IMG/VR virus record: IMGVR_UViG_3300017963_000232
Span: 22,219-86,218 of that record
Source of the DNA: a virus
Length of the DNA stretch: 64,000 bases
Strand: one strand, 5' to 3'
Under the pieces are notes generated by a model. That model was not told the DNA's origin. It was given only the letters and a program-made list of their open reading frames with translations, and did no database searches. The translations under genes and the position numbers were made by a program. Positions 33,556 through 40,934 of this stretch are shown one piece after another; the stretch's first letter is position 1, and each line of letters opens with the position of its first letter.

Positions 33556-33834
33556 TCACCACTCCGTGTAGACTTCAATGTTGTCACCGTACTTCTCTTT
33601 CAGAGACTCGATGATGTAGCGCTTCAGCTCTCCGCAGCTCGGGTCACACTCCGAGATCTCGATCATGTAAGCGCCCTCTCCCTCGTTGTCGATGCAGTAA
33701 CGCGTCGCAAAGCAGTGGAGGTCACCCCAGTTGATGGCGTCCTTCTTGAAACGCTCTTTGAACTCCTGGGCGTTGAGAAGCAACACCTCGACGTCGTTGC
33801 GGAGCTCGACTAGTTTTTCTTTAGAGACTTTCAT
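33556..33834 (-). CDS. Unknown small protein
   Basis: 92 residues, helical ends with a beta-rich middle and three cysteines. Overlaps the upstream gene by four bases. Unknown. Confidence 0.75.
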   Translation of the reverse strand: MKVSKEKLVELRNDVEVLLLNAQEFKERFKKDAINWGDLHCFATRYCIDNEGEGAYMIEISECDPSCGELKRYIIESLKEKYGDNIEVYTEW

Positions 33835-34139
33835 TTCCAGTAGCTCACTCTCTCCCCTTCATGCTTAGGAGGATGATCAACATACGTCTTCCCATTCTCA
33901 CGCATCGCCGAAACCTGGCTCTCCTTGAACTTCAACTCGTAGTCGATGAGCTGTCTGGCAAACTCCTCAGCCCAACGACGTAGCTCTTCGTCACAGTAAG
34001 TAACCTCCACGGCGTTCCCATCTCGGTCCACCAGGATGGTATTGATGAGAGCCTCGTTGAGGGTGGCAGCAGGAACCGCCTTCACCAAGTCGTAGAAGAA
34101 CGAGGTGAGAGTCTTCAAGATGTGGATGTCCAGGGGCAT
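33831..34139 (-). CDS. Unknown small protein
   Basis: 102 residues, helical with a central beta hairpin (INTILVDRDGNAVEVTY). Unknown. Confidence 0.75.
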   Translation of the reverse strand: MPLDIHILKTLTSFFYDLVKAVPAATLNEALINTILVDRDGNAVEVTYCDEELRRWAEEFARQLIDYELKFKESQVSAMRENGKTYVDHPPKHEGERVSYWK

Positions 34140-34144
34140 CGTGT

Positions 34145-34396
34145 TTAAATCCCTTCCAGCGCCTTGATGACGCCATCTATCTGGTCCTTGGCTCGCTCAA
34201 GAGCCGTGATGATGACCACCGCCTGGTCTTCCGACGGGAGGTCCTCTTCGGTGAGCTCGCTGATCTCCTCAGCAATGAACGCTGCAAGACCGTCCCCGTG
34301 CTCTCCCAGAGGATCATCGTAGTAATCCTGAATCAGGCCGTCGTCGTAACCCGACGAGGCAATTGCTATGAGTGCTTCAGTCTTCACGTGTATCAA
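34145..34396 (-). CDS. Unknown acidic helical protein
   Basis: 83 residues, strongly acidic and DNA-mimic-like in composition (Asp/Glu clusters through the centre), ending in a helix. Unknown; an anti-restriction role is conceivable only from charge. Confidence 0.72.
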   Translation of the reverse strand: MIHVKTEALIAIASSGYDDGLIQDYYDDPLGEHGDGLAAFIAEEISELTEEDLPSEDQAVVIITALERAKDQIDGVIKALEGI

Positions 34397-34655
34397 TCCT
34401 TCCTAGCTCACCTCGAACATGAGCTTCGTGCTGCAATTTGAAGAGCCACGCAACCATGAGACTCGTCATCTCTGAAGTGTAGAACTGTCCCGACCTTATC
34501 TTTCTGGAGAGCATCCTAATCGTGTTGTACAAGTGCCGGTTAGATACGTCCTGGATAAAAACGGTGCGTCCGTCCTTCGTTATCCATTGTCCCCGCTTAA
34601 AGGCTTTCAGATGTCGAGAGTAGGATGTCTTCTCCCGCTCTTCATCGTTCATCAT
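34377..34655 (-). CDS. Unknown basic helical protein
   Basis: 92 residues, Arg/Lys-rich helices with a short beta pair (RTVFIQDVSN). Start 34655 or 34652, both near AGGAGG. Overlaps both neighbours. Unknown. Confidence 0.72.
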   Translation of the reverse strand: MMNDEEREKTSYSRHLKAFKRGQWITKDGRTVFIQDVSNRHLYNTIRMLSRKIRSGQFYTSEMTSLMVAWLFKLQHEAHVRGELGRIDTRED

Positions 34656-34848
34656 CCTCCTCCTCAGGTGGTCTCGGCAACCAGAACTCTAGCTCTTCCA
34701 CGCGGTCCTGAAGCTCGTACACCAATAAGACAAGCTCCATGATGATCGAATCACGATGGGCGTTTTCCAAGTGCTGAAGATGCGGAGGGATGCGCAGATC
34801 GCCGTTTTTATACAAGTGCTTAGAAGGGTCGATTACCTTGTCAGACAT
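34642..34848 (-). CDS. Small coiled-coil protein, operon start
   Basis: 68 residues from ATG 34848 (TGGAGAACG upstream). Leu-rich coiled coil in the C-terminal half, acidic end. First gene after promoter motif B at 34858. Confidence 0.72.
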   Translation of the reverse strand: MSDKVIDPSKHLYKNGDLRIPPHLQHLENAHRDSIIMELVLLVYELQDRVEELEFWLPRPPEEEDDER

Positions 34849-34857
34849 TCCGTTCTC

Positions 34858-34887
34858 CAGCTTAAATGTGTTAACGGCTTTTACCAA
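34858..34887 (-). promoter_or_regulatory. Promoter motif B (TTGGTAAAAG type)
   Basis: Minus strand TTGGTAAAAGCCGTTAACAC directly after a terminator T-run and ahead of the gene at 34848; one of four similar sites. Confidence 0.5.
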
Positions 34888-34913
34888 AAAAGAGCAGATG
34901 AAGTGTCTGCTCT
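34885..34913 (-). terminator. Intrinsic terminator
   Basis: Perfect AGAGCAGA/TCTGCTCT stem, seven-base loop, then TTTTTT on the minus strand; merges into promoter motif B. Confidence 0.92.
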
Positions 34914-34990
34914 TTAGGGAGCATCAGTCTCGGGGATTAACCGCGTCTTCCAAGTAATCCACGGAGAGACTCTCGAGATGCAAAGCGCAT

Positions 34991-35347
34991 CTACCTCGCT
35001 CCCACGGCAGTGAGGAATGTTGGGTACCAGTCGGGCCCGGCCTCGGCACCGACGCGCTTACGTCGTTGGGTCCGGAGCTGTGGAAGGTATTCCACCATGT
35101 CTTTCTTGGTGATACTCTCCTTCTTGTCCTTCTCCGTACGAACGAAGGAGATCCAGCCGTGGCGCTTGGCGTTGAGACGACCTTCCGCGATGAGACGTCC
35201 GCGCCTGCGGTTGAAGGAATCGAGGGGCGAAGCGAAGGCCGCGCCAACCTCGTACTCAACGATATCATCGCTGCCCTCCACTCTGCGGATTGCAAGGGTA
35301 ACACCCCCGAAAACCGAGGTGGTGATGTGCATGAACTGGGTCTTCAT
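34991..35347 (-). CDS. MKTQFMHI-family protein, copy 1
   Basis: 118 residues. Starts MKTQFMHITTSVFGGVTLAIRR, clearly paralogous to the 63-residue protein at 35755 over its first 25 residues. C-terminal half basic. ATGA overlap with the lipoprotein upstream. Unknown function. Confidence 0.8.
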   Translation of the reverse strand: MKTQFMHITTSVFGGVTLAIRRVEGSDDIVEYEVGAAFASPLDSFNRRRGRLIAEGRLNAKRHGWISFVRTEKDKKESITKKDMVEYLPQLRTQRRKRVGAEAGPDWYPTFLTAVGAR

Positions 35348-35577
35348 AGCCACTCCTTTACTGCGTCACAGGGGACCTCTGTGAGGCCCATTCCCGATTG
35401 GTTGAAGTCTCCGGTCTTCCTGCTGGCCACGATGCCGAAGCACAGACCGGTGCGGGAATCCTTGACGTAGGTGATGGTATCTCCGAACTTCGAAGCTTCT
35501 TCTTTGCCGAACTCGCTCGGGTTGATGTCACAGCCCATGACGAATAGGACCAGAAGTAAGACTAGTGTGTACTTCAC
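35344..35577 (-). CDS. Duplicated lipoprotein, copy 1
   Basis: 77 residues from GTG 35577 (GGGAGGTAG upstream). Signal peptide with lipobox VMGC; mature part DINPSEFGKEEASKFG then YVKDSRTGLCFGIV and VPCDAVKEWL. Nearly identical to the copy at 35943. The RTGLCF...VPC pattern occurs in small phage/bacterial proteins of unknown function. Confidence 0.85.
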   Translation of the reverse strand: MKYTLVLLLVLFVMGCDINPSEFGKEEASKFGDTITYVKDSRTGLCFGIVASRKTGDFNQSGMGLTEVPCDAVKEWL

Positions 35578-35581
35578 GGCC

Positions 35582-35758
35582 CTACCTCCCCAGGTCCTCA
35601 TCCAGCGCGTTGATGTTCTCCTGGGCGTACTCGCGGATGGCAATCATGCGCTCGCGTGTTTCCTCCGGGGGCACGCTGGTGTCTCCGAACATGTTGTCGA
35701 TTTCCTTCTTGACGATGGCCAAGCTGCCGTCGTCCATTCCGTTCTCGTAAACGCTCAT
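35582..35758 (-). CDS. Small acidic helical protein between the duplicated modules
   Basis: 58 residues from ATG 35758 with GGAGGGC upstream; two helices, Asp/Glu-rich. It lies between the two lipoprotein copies and has no copy of its own. Unknown. Confidence 0.75.
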   Translation of the reverse strand: MSVYENGMDDGSLAIVKKEIDNMFGDTSVPPEETRERMIAIREYAQENINALDEDLGR

Positions 35759-35946
35759 TTGCCCTCCTCCATCCGGGTCTTCGAGAAGACTCCAATGCTC
35801 GACTTGCAGTACCAGGCAGGCATGCCCATCTCAGCGAGCTTCTTCACCTTGTACTGCACGGCACAGTTCTCCAGCTCCGTACGGCGCAGGGCGAGCGTGA
35901 CGCCTCCGTGGGATTCGGTCATGATGTGCATGAATTGGGTCTTCAT
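35755..35946 (-). CDS. MKTQFMHI-family protein, copy 2
   Basis: 63 residues, shorter paralog of the protein at 34991: same MKTQFMHI start and GGVTLALRR, then a different C-terminus. ATGA overlap with lipoprotein copy 2. Confidence 0.8.
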   Translation of the reverse strand: MKTQFMHIMTESHGGVTLALRRTELENCAVQYKVKKLAEMGMPAWYCKSSIGVFSKTRMEEGK

Positions 35947-36176
35947 AGCCACTCCTTTACTGCTTCGCAGGGGACCTGTGTGAGGCCCATTCCTGATTGA
36001 TCCCACTCTCCGGTTTTTCGACTGGCTACGATTCCGAAGCACAGACCAGTTCGCTTGTCTTTGACGTAGGTAATGGTGTCCCCGAATTTCGAGGCTTCTT
36101 CTTTGCCGAACTCGCTCGGGTTGATGTCGCAACCCAAGACGAACAAGGACAGGCACAACGTCAATGCGTACTTCAT
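35943..36176 (-). CDS. Duplicated lipoprotein, copy 2
   Basis: 77 residues from ATG 36176 (GAGGAGG upstream). Lipobox VLGC; the mature part differs from copy 1 at only a handful of positions, while the signal peptide has diverged more. Likely outer- or inner-membrane lipoprotein; a superinfection-exclusion role is possible but unproven. Confidence 0.85.
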   Translation of the reverse strand: MKYALTLCLSLFVLGCDINPSEFGKEEASKFGDTITYVKDKRTGLCFGIVASRKTGEWDQSGMGLTQVPCEAVKEWL

Positions 36177-36205
36177 AACTCCTCCTCTAGAATTTCGTTG
36201 GGGTT

Positions 36206-36769
36206 TCATGAGTCCTCCAAAAGCTTCATCAGCTTCTCGGCCAGCTCCTGGTCGGACTTCTTCTCATCCTCGGAGAGGTCCTCATAAAGCGTCGCCATCT
36301 GGCGCTTCCAGCGAGTGTGGTCCTCTTCCTTGATGGTCTCGAGACGGCCCGGCATGAACATCGAACCTGCGGGAAGGATCTCGTGCGTGATGGTCTTGCT
36401 AAAGAGGTACTTCATCCAATGTGCCCACAGATCCTCGTGGATGAACTTGGCAAGCTTTTCTCTGAGCTGTTCTTTCACTGTCGAAGACTCACCAGGGTAG
36501 ATGGCTTCGATCCCTTCATCGAGTTCGAACGAGAAAGAGGAGACGGTCTCAAGATCGGGAACTTCCCAGAAGCAGCCGGTCTCGTCCTCGTCGATGTCCA
36601 CAGCGGTAGCGCCGGATTCCATCTCTGTGAGTTCGGGTACCACGCGGTAGTCCAGATCGCGGTCCCGGGCGTACTCGTTGTAGCTAGTGTAGGTGTATCG
36701 GACTTCGACCCCGTTTTGCGCAGCCTCGATGATCTCTTTCCCGCTGAGAGGTTTCGGGTCTTTGGGCAT
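36206..36769 (-). CDS. Phage protein with RyR-like C-terminal pattern
   Basis: 187 residues. The C-terminal half (LWAHWMKYLFS ... RWKRQMATLYEDLSEDEKKSDQELAEK) matches a helical module common in phages and related to the RyR domain, from memory. The N-terminal half is acidic and beta-rich. Function unknown; RyR-type modules bind nucleotides. Confidence 0.75.
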   Translation of the reverse strand: MPKDPKPLSGKEIIEAAQNGVEVRYTYTSYNEYARDRDLDYRVVPELTEMESGATAVDIDEDETGCFWEVPDLETVSSFSFELDEGIEAIYPGESSTVKEQLREKLAKFIHEDLWAHWMKYLFSKTITHEILPAGSMFMPGRLETIKEEDHTRWKRQMATLYEDLSEDEKKSDQELAEKLMKLLEDS

Positions 36770-37131
36770 GCCGACTCTCCTTTCACAGAGTAACTAGAAC
36801 CGTCTTTAACCTTGATGGCGTCCTCCACGCGGTAACGAAGAAGGTCATCCGCACACTTGGTGCGCTCCGTGCGGCACTCCTCATAGAGACCTCGGAGCTC
36901 TTCCCAGAGCGTTGTACATCGCTCGAACTGTTGGTCTGAAGTGTGCAGAGACGCGTTACACTCCTCGAGGGAAGCGTCGCACTTATCGATGACCTTTTCC
37001 GCTGTGTGTACTGAAGAACGTACGTTCAATGTAAAGGTGAACACAGCGAGAGCTGAGCCTGTGACGGCCCCCAACCCGAAAAGCAGGAAGTTCTTCCACA
37101 GCTCACGAGTGAGCACCTGGGGGTCGATCAT
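36475..37131 (-). CDS. Membrane-anchored Cys-rich coiled coil with overprinted tail
   Basis: 218 residues from ATG 37131 (AAGGAG upstream). Membrane segment about 17-36, then a coiled coil with spaced cysteines ending VEDAIKVKDGS, like the paralog at 32958 (which stops right after KVKNSQ). Here the frame continues about 95 more residues, Ser/Thr/Arg/Pro-rich, across 295 bases of the next gene. That tail is probably junk from a lost stop codon, or an overprinted extension. Confidence 0.72.
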   Translation of the reverse strand: MIDPQVLTRELWKNFLLFGLGAVTGSALAVFTFTLNVRSSVHTAEKVIDKCDASLEECNASLHTSDQQFERCTTLWEELRGLYEECRTERTKCADDLLRYRVEDAIKVKDGSSYSVKGESACPKTRNLSAGKRSSRLRKTGSKSDTPTLATTSTPGTAIWTTAWYPNSQRWNPALPLWTSTRTRPAASGKFPILRPSPLSRSNSMKGSKPSTLVSLRQ

Positions 37132-37388
37132 GACTTCTCCTTGGAGACCCACACCCATGCCTGGACATACGCACCATCAGCGTCCTCTCCGTCACCCCGA
37201 GACACCGCGGCGTCGTCGTCGACCTCGAGTTCCCCTTCGAGGCTGAAGCGCTCCTTCGCCTCTTTTACGAAGTAAAGCTCTTCCTTGTTTCGCTGCGTAG
37301 CGAAGAACGACACACACTCTGCCAACGTCAAATCGCCGACATCCACCAGTGCCTTCAACAACGTATTCTTGTCTTCTTTCGACAACAT
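37128..37388 (-). CDS. Unknown small protein
   Basis: 86 residues, helical N-terminal half, acidic linker (DVDDDAA region), Trp-containing beta end. Heads the operon after promoter motif B; ATGA overlap downstream. Unknown. Confidence 0.75.
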   Translation of the reverse strand: MLSKEDKNTLLKALVDVGDLTLAECVSFFATQRNKEELYFVKEAKERFSLEGELEVDDDAAVSRGDGEDADGAYVQAWVWVSKEKS

Positions 37389-37400
37389 CTCACGGCCTCC

Positions 37401-37432
37401 TTAGTTGAAAGGTAGAGTTACCTCCTTCTACC
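37401..37432 (-). promoter_or_regulatory. Promoter motif B
   Basis: Minus strand TTTTTTGGTAGAAGGAGGTAAC then CTTTCAACT ahead of the SD for 37388; directly follows a terminator. Confidence 0.5.
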
Positions 37433-37474
37433 AAAAAAAGAACCATTACCGCACTATTGCGATATCTGGTTCTT
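37432..37474 (-). terminator. Intrinsic terminator
   Basis: AGAACCA/TGGTTCT stem with a structured loop and seven T on the minus strand. The 160 bases between it and the stop at 37633 hold no gene that I can see. Confidence 0.8.
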
Positions 37475-37632
37475 CTCGCGGAGCTCACTCTCTCCACTTC
37501 CTCCTACGCCCACCAGAGGCGGTACCGACCTAGAGGCTGTCAGTACTAGCGTTGACCACCACGCTGAGGACGGAGCATTGGCTTACGCCGTGAGGTTGCC
37601 CGTGGACCCTGTGAGGAAGCGCCTGGGGGTCG

Positions 37633-37926
37633 CTAGCCGTTGTACGCCCTCTCCACCGGCCAGTGGAGGGGAGCGCCAACGACTGCGCCCGGGAGGGGAC
37701 GAACCACGAGGGACTCGTGATCCCGCACCTCGAGACCGTGCTTCTCCATGAAGAAGCCCGCGATATCGAGGGCGTCGTCCCGACTGGCCGCCGCAACGCA
37801 CAGCGCTATACCGTCCAGCTCCACGGGAGTGGTACGGAAGCGACGCTCGTCGCGGAGAGCCAGCGCCCAACCTTGACGGTCGTACGTACCGCCATGTCGG
37901 GCCGGAGAGTTGATGAAACGCTCCAT
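37633..37926 (-). CDS. Unknown small protein, single-gene operon
   Basis: 97 residues with SD AAGGAGG and promoter motif A at 37979. Mixed alpha/beta (GIALCVAAASRDDALDIAG). GC-richer than its neighbours. Unknown. Confidence 0.75.
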   Translation of the reverse strand: MERFINSPARHGGTYDRQGWALALRDERRFRTTPVELDGIALCVAAASRDDALDIAGFFMEKHGLEVRDHESLVVRPLPGAVVGAPLHWPVERAYNG

Positions 37927-37978
37927 CCGGGCACCTCCTTATGAGTGAGTGTTCAGGATCCGTTCTCAACGCTATTTA

Positions 37979-38010
37979 CTTGTACCGAGTTTTAGGGGCT
38001 GTTTTATGAA
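37979..38010 (-). promoter_or_regulatory. Promoter motif A
   Basis: Minus strand GTTTCATAAAAC, 14 bases, GGTACAAGTAAATAG; about 50 bases before ATG 37926 and just after a terminator. Confidence 0.65.
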
Positions 38011-38012
38011 AC

Positions 38013-38036
38013 CAAAAAAGAGGCGAAAGCCTCTTT
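38013..38036 (-). terminator. Intrinsic terminator
   Basis: AAAGAGGC/GCCTCTTT stem, TTTC loop, T-run on the minus strand; ends the vWA/PurA-like operon. Confidence 0.92.
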
Positions 38037-38042
38037 GGGGGG

Positions 38043-39197
38043 TTAGGACTGAGTCCATTGGACGATGTCGTCCGAGGTGGGACCGTAGCTGACGTAGGCT
38101 TCCGAGGCGTCAACGGTATCAATGATTCTACGCATGAACTGTTCCACGTTTGGAAAAGCGTGAATACGCCCCCCGATAACCGCTCGGAACTTCCCAGCCT
38201 CGAGGAGCAAGTCCATACAATTCACAACGAGGTTGACCCGGCGAGTCCCCACAGCTTTAGACGTGGCATACTCCAAGAGGTCAAGGTCGAGATACCCTCT
38301 ACGGAACCTACCCTGCGGCCCGTCGTCGTAGCTGCGCTCGTAAGGATTTACGAAAGTAGTCGAGTCAGAAAACTCATGGGTCATCGGACCCGCTCCGTGG
38401 CGTGTCTGATACGCCCGGGTGACGAGCCAGATCTCGCTGGGAGCGCTGCCATTGCGGAGCTCGAGAATATTTTTGAGCCCTGTAGAAGACGGCGTAACAT
38501 GGGGAAAGAATCCAATCTCTTCGTCAAGGAGCAGCCCCTGGGAACCTTCGTAGATAGTGACGCTGGGAGGGTCGGGATGAAAAAGCCCAATATCCACAGA
38601 CTCTACACGCTCCTCCACCACGTACTGACACGACGTCAAGAACGCGTCAGTGTCCACTCTTCCAATGGGGTCATCGTCGTAGAACTGTCGAATAAGATCG
38701 AGCTTCATACGAAGGGCAGTAGGGTGGTAGATATCCTCGAAATGCAGGAGGTAACCAAGACCCTCTCTTCGAAGAGTGGCGAAGATACCTGCCCCGCAGG
38801 TTCCGTGCTTCGACACGTCTTCCCAGTGCGCATTCCACGCCAAGTCGTAAGGCGTGATGACCGGGCAACGCGGGTCAATACGGAGACGTGGGGGCTTCGG
38901 ACACTTGAGCTTGAGGTCGTCGAGCTCATTGATGAGCGACACAGGATTCACGGGACAATAGTGCGTCCAATTGGTTAACGCACCACGCAGTGACCCGCTA
39001 CCGAAATGGGAAAATACGTGTTCCACCTCTTCGGTCTTTGGGAGCACTACGTGATGCGCTGCTTGCGGTCCTCCGGAAAACCGGAACACCACGGGATAAT
39101 CGGTCGCGTTGTCGCAGAGCCAGTCCACGACGTGACCTTTGCCCTCGTCCCCGAAACCTGCGCCGATAACGGCGTGGCTGCCGGTGATAGCTCTCAT
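38043..39197 (-). CDS. Adenylosuccinate synthetase-like protein (PurA/PurZ superfamily)
   Basis: 384 residues from ATG 39197. GAGFGDEGKGH (12-22) is the P-loop with the catalytic Asp (Asp17) retained. GGPQAAHH (42-49) supplies the catalytic His (His48), then HGTCGAGIFATL, RHGAGPM and YGPTSDD. PurA makes adenylosuccinate from IMP, Asp and GTP. Phage PurZ uses dGMP for 2-aminoadenine DNA and, as I recall, replaces the P-loop Asp by Ser/Thr, so this is not a typical PurZ. No other Z-genome gene is visible. Overlaps the vWA gene by TGATG. Confidence 0.9.
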   Translation of the reverse strand: MRAITGSHAVIGAGFGDEGKGHVVDWLCDNATDYPVVFRFSGGPQAAHHVVLPKTEEVEHVFSHFGSGSLRGALTNWTHYCPVNPVSLINELDDLKLKCPKPPRLRIDPRCPVITPYDLAWNAHWEDVSKHGTCGAGIFATLRREGLGYLLHFEDIYHPTALRMKLDLIRQFYDDDPIGRVDTDAFLTSCQYVVEERVESVDIGLFHPDPPSVTIYEGSQGLLLDEEIGFFPHVTPSSTGLKNILELRNGSAPSEIWLVTRAYQTRHGAGPMTHEFSDSTTFVNPYERSYDDGPQGRFRRGYLDLDLLEYATSKAVGTRRVNLVVNCMDLLLEAGKFRAVIGGRIHAFPNVEQFMRRIIDTVDASEAYVSYGPTSDDIVQWTQS

Positions 39198-40135
39198 CAC
39201 ATCATCTCGATATTGCCCGTGCCGGTCTTCTTCTCGGACTTGGGCTTCTTGACCGTCTCATCGTTCTCGGGCAGTGGGCGCACCCCCTGGACCTCCAGGA
39301 TCTTGTTGGCGATGGTGGCAGCCACGTCGTCGTGATGCTGCGAGGTGAGCAACGCATCGGGCCCGATGAGGGACGACCACTTCTGGCGGCTATCCGGCTG
39401 CCGTCCTCGCGGGGTCTCCTGGATGTGGATGTGGAAGACCTCGTAGGTCTCGCGAGCTCGCTTGAGCAGCTCCTTGGAGACCTCGTCCCCGGTCTGCGCG
39501 CCTTCGCCCATGATCTGCTTCAGCGCCTCCTTGGGAAAGTCCATCAGCGGGGGCTCGTCCCCAATGGTGAAGAGGATACCCTTCTTCTGCCGCTTCTCGA
39601 AGCAGTCGATGGAGGTGTGGTTGGCGGCGAAGTACCAAGCGAGCGGGTAGCTCTCCCCGGCGTTGCCACCCCCGCCACCCTCGAGAAAGATGGACGTGAG
39701 CCACTTGTCGAGGAGCTCGTCGCTGGACTCGAACTGGCCGACCTGCAGCGGGGCCGTGTCGTAATTGTGGTCCCCGATGGCCAAGAACATGACCTGAGGG
39801 TCCTCGACACCCGCTTGGATGATCTTGTCCATGAGCTTGGGGAAGCCCTCAGAGACGAGCTGGTGCGGCACCTGCCCCATCGAACCGGTAACGTCGAGGG
39901 CGATGATGATGGCGAAGGAGTTGGGATGCTCCTCGCTGTCTCTGGACTCGCGGATGTCGACGCCCACCGACCGCATCTCGTGGTGGACCTGACGCTGCGT
40001 GAAGACGTCGTGAATCGCCTTTCGCTTGTAGGTCGACATGTCGGTACCCGTGCTCGAGGCCACGCTGTGGGTGGCGATACCTCGGTCGACGCTGCGAGAA
40101 ACGGCGCTGTTGTAGCTGTAGCTTCCTCCTCCCAT
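39197..40135 (-). CDS. von Willebrand factor A domain protein
   Basis: 312 residues. Residues 73-86 (FAIIIALDVTGSMG) give a MIDAS motif D-x-T-G-S. Later LAIGDHNYDTAP and LFTIGDEPP are typical vWA strands and loops. A Gly-rich N-terminus and a lysine-rich tail flank the domain. vWA proteins bind partners through Mg2+. It is co-operonic with a coiled-coil protein upstream and the PurA-like enzyme downstream. GC content appears higher than in the neighbours. Confidence 0.85.
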   Translation of the reverse strand: MGGGSYSYNSAVSRSVDRGIATHSVASSTGTDMSTYKRKAIHDVFTQRQVHHEMRSVGVDIRESRDSEEHPNSFAIIIALDVTGSMGQVPHQLVSEGFPKLMDKIIQAGVEDPQVMFLAIGDHNYDTAPLQVGQFESSDELLDKWLTSIFLEGGGGGNAGESYPLAWYFAANHTSIDCFEKRQKKGILFTIGDEPPLMDFPKEALKQIMGEGAQTGDEVSKELLKRARETYEVFHIHIQETPRGRQPDSRQKWSSLIGPDALLTSQHHDDVAATIANKILEVQGVRPLPENDETVKKPKSEKKTGTGNIEMM

Positions 40136-40506
40136 CACACACCTCCCCCGAACAGGTGCTCGTAGCGCTTACGCGCGATGTCGAGCTTGACCTGCAGGTT
40201 GTGCATCTCGACGCCGAGCTTGATGTCCTGCTCCACGAACCCGACCGAGTCGAAGTCCTTTCCCAGGATCAGGCTGTGGGTGTTGTCGGGGGACATGTCC
40301 AGCATGTTCTCCCGCTGACGACGGAGCTTCTTCAAGTCGAGCTCCATGTCCTCGATGGTGCGCTTGAAGCGGATCTCGGCGTCTTCGGCGATGGACTCCG
40401 CCCGATCACGCTTGATCTGCTTGGCGTTGCGGGCCAGGCTCTCGAAGAACGCGCCCTTCCTCTCGGAGAGAGGCGTGTCCATTTGGTTCTTGGTCTCTTC
40501 TGTCAT
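40135..40506 (-). CDS. Coiled-coil partner of the vWA protein
   Basis: 123 residues from ATG 40506 with AAAGGAG upstream; nearly all coiled coil (IRFKRTIEDMELDLKKLRRQ) with a short Gly end. TGATG overlap with the vWA gene suggests a complex. Unknown. Confidence 0.8.
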   Translation of the reverse strand: MTEETKNQMDTPLSERKGAFFESLARNAKQIKRDRAESIAEDAEIRFKRTIEDMELDLKKLRRQRENMLDMSPDNTHSLILGKDFDSVGFVEQDIKLGVEMHNLQVKLDIARKRYEHLFGGGV

Positions 40507-40551
40507 GGTGTGCACTCCTTTCGTTGAAGCAACGGTTTGGCCAAACGAAAG

Positions 40552-40580
40552 CTTGTACCCAAAAAGAAGGGGTTTTAGCC
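40552..40580 (-). promoter_or_regulatory. Promoter motif A, diverged copy
   Basis: Minus strand CTAAAAC, 13 bases, GGGTACAAGC, just after a terminator hairpin and before the vWA operon. The upstream box is partly inside the hairpin. Confidence 0.45.
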
Positions 40581-40585
40581 CTTCT
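40560..40585 (-). terminator. Intrinsic terminator
   Basis: GAAGGG/CCCTTC stem with TTTTT on the minus strand after the gene at 40591. Confidence 0.78.
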
Positions 40586-40590
40586 TGAAG

Positions 40591-40761
40591 TCAGCGTCCT
40601 ATGGAAGACGCCACTCCCACGAGCCACGCGAGGTTGTAGCCCTTGTCGTCACCGTCGACAACCGAGAGATAGCCGCACGCCGCGGACGCCGCAAAAACGA
40701 AAGTGATGAAGACAACTACAGCGTAAAGAGCGTGACGTTTGGGATCATAGATTGGGGTCAT
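40591..40761 (-). CDS. Small membrane protein
   Basis: 56 residues from ATG 40761; membrane segment at about 11-33, Gly/Trp end. ATGA overlap with the gene upstream. Unknown. Confidence 0.75.
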   Translation of the reverse strand: MTPIYDPKRHALYAVVVFITFVFAASAACGYLSVVDGDDKGYNLAWLVGVASSIGR

Positions 40762-40934
40762 TCACTGTCTCCTCTCTTGTCGGACCATACCTCTTCCGCA
40801 ATGACCCCAGTAGTTTCGATAACAACCTTACGGAGGCGCTCCACCTCAGCAGCGAGGCGTGCCGTAACGCTGTTGGGACGATACTTACGGACATGCTTTA
40901 CGTACTCACTGTTGAGAGGATCGTCGTTAGGCAT
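40758..40934 (-). CDS. Small coiled-coil protein
   Basis: 58 residues from ATG 40934: basic start then a Val/Leu coiled coil (VTARLAAEVERLRKVV). Unknown. Confidence 0.75.
   Translation of the reverse strand: MPNDDPLNSEYVKHVRKYRPNSVTARLAAEVERLRKVVIETTGVIAEEVWSDKRGDSE

Noticed and set aside
38058-38978. 306-codon + strand ORF opposite the PurA-like gene
   Set aside because: Antisense shadow of a gene with clear enzyme motifs; no start signals.
38043-39197. Calling the gene purZ and the phage a Z-genome phage
   Set aside because: The P-loop Asp that typical PurZ lacks is present, and no DatZ, MazZ or DpoZ gene is seen in the window.
39332-40165. 277-codon + strand ORF opposite the vWA gene
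   Set aside because: It mirrors the vWA frame in GC-rich DNA, has no SD, and its Leu/Val/Arg-rich product looks like an antisense shadow.
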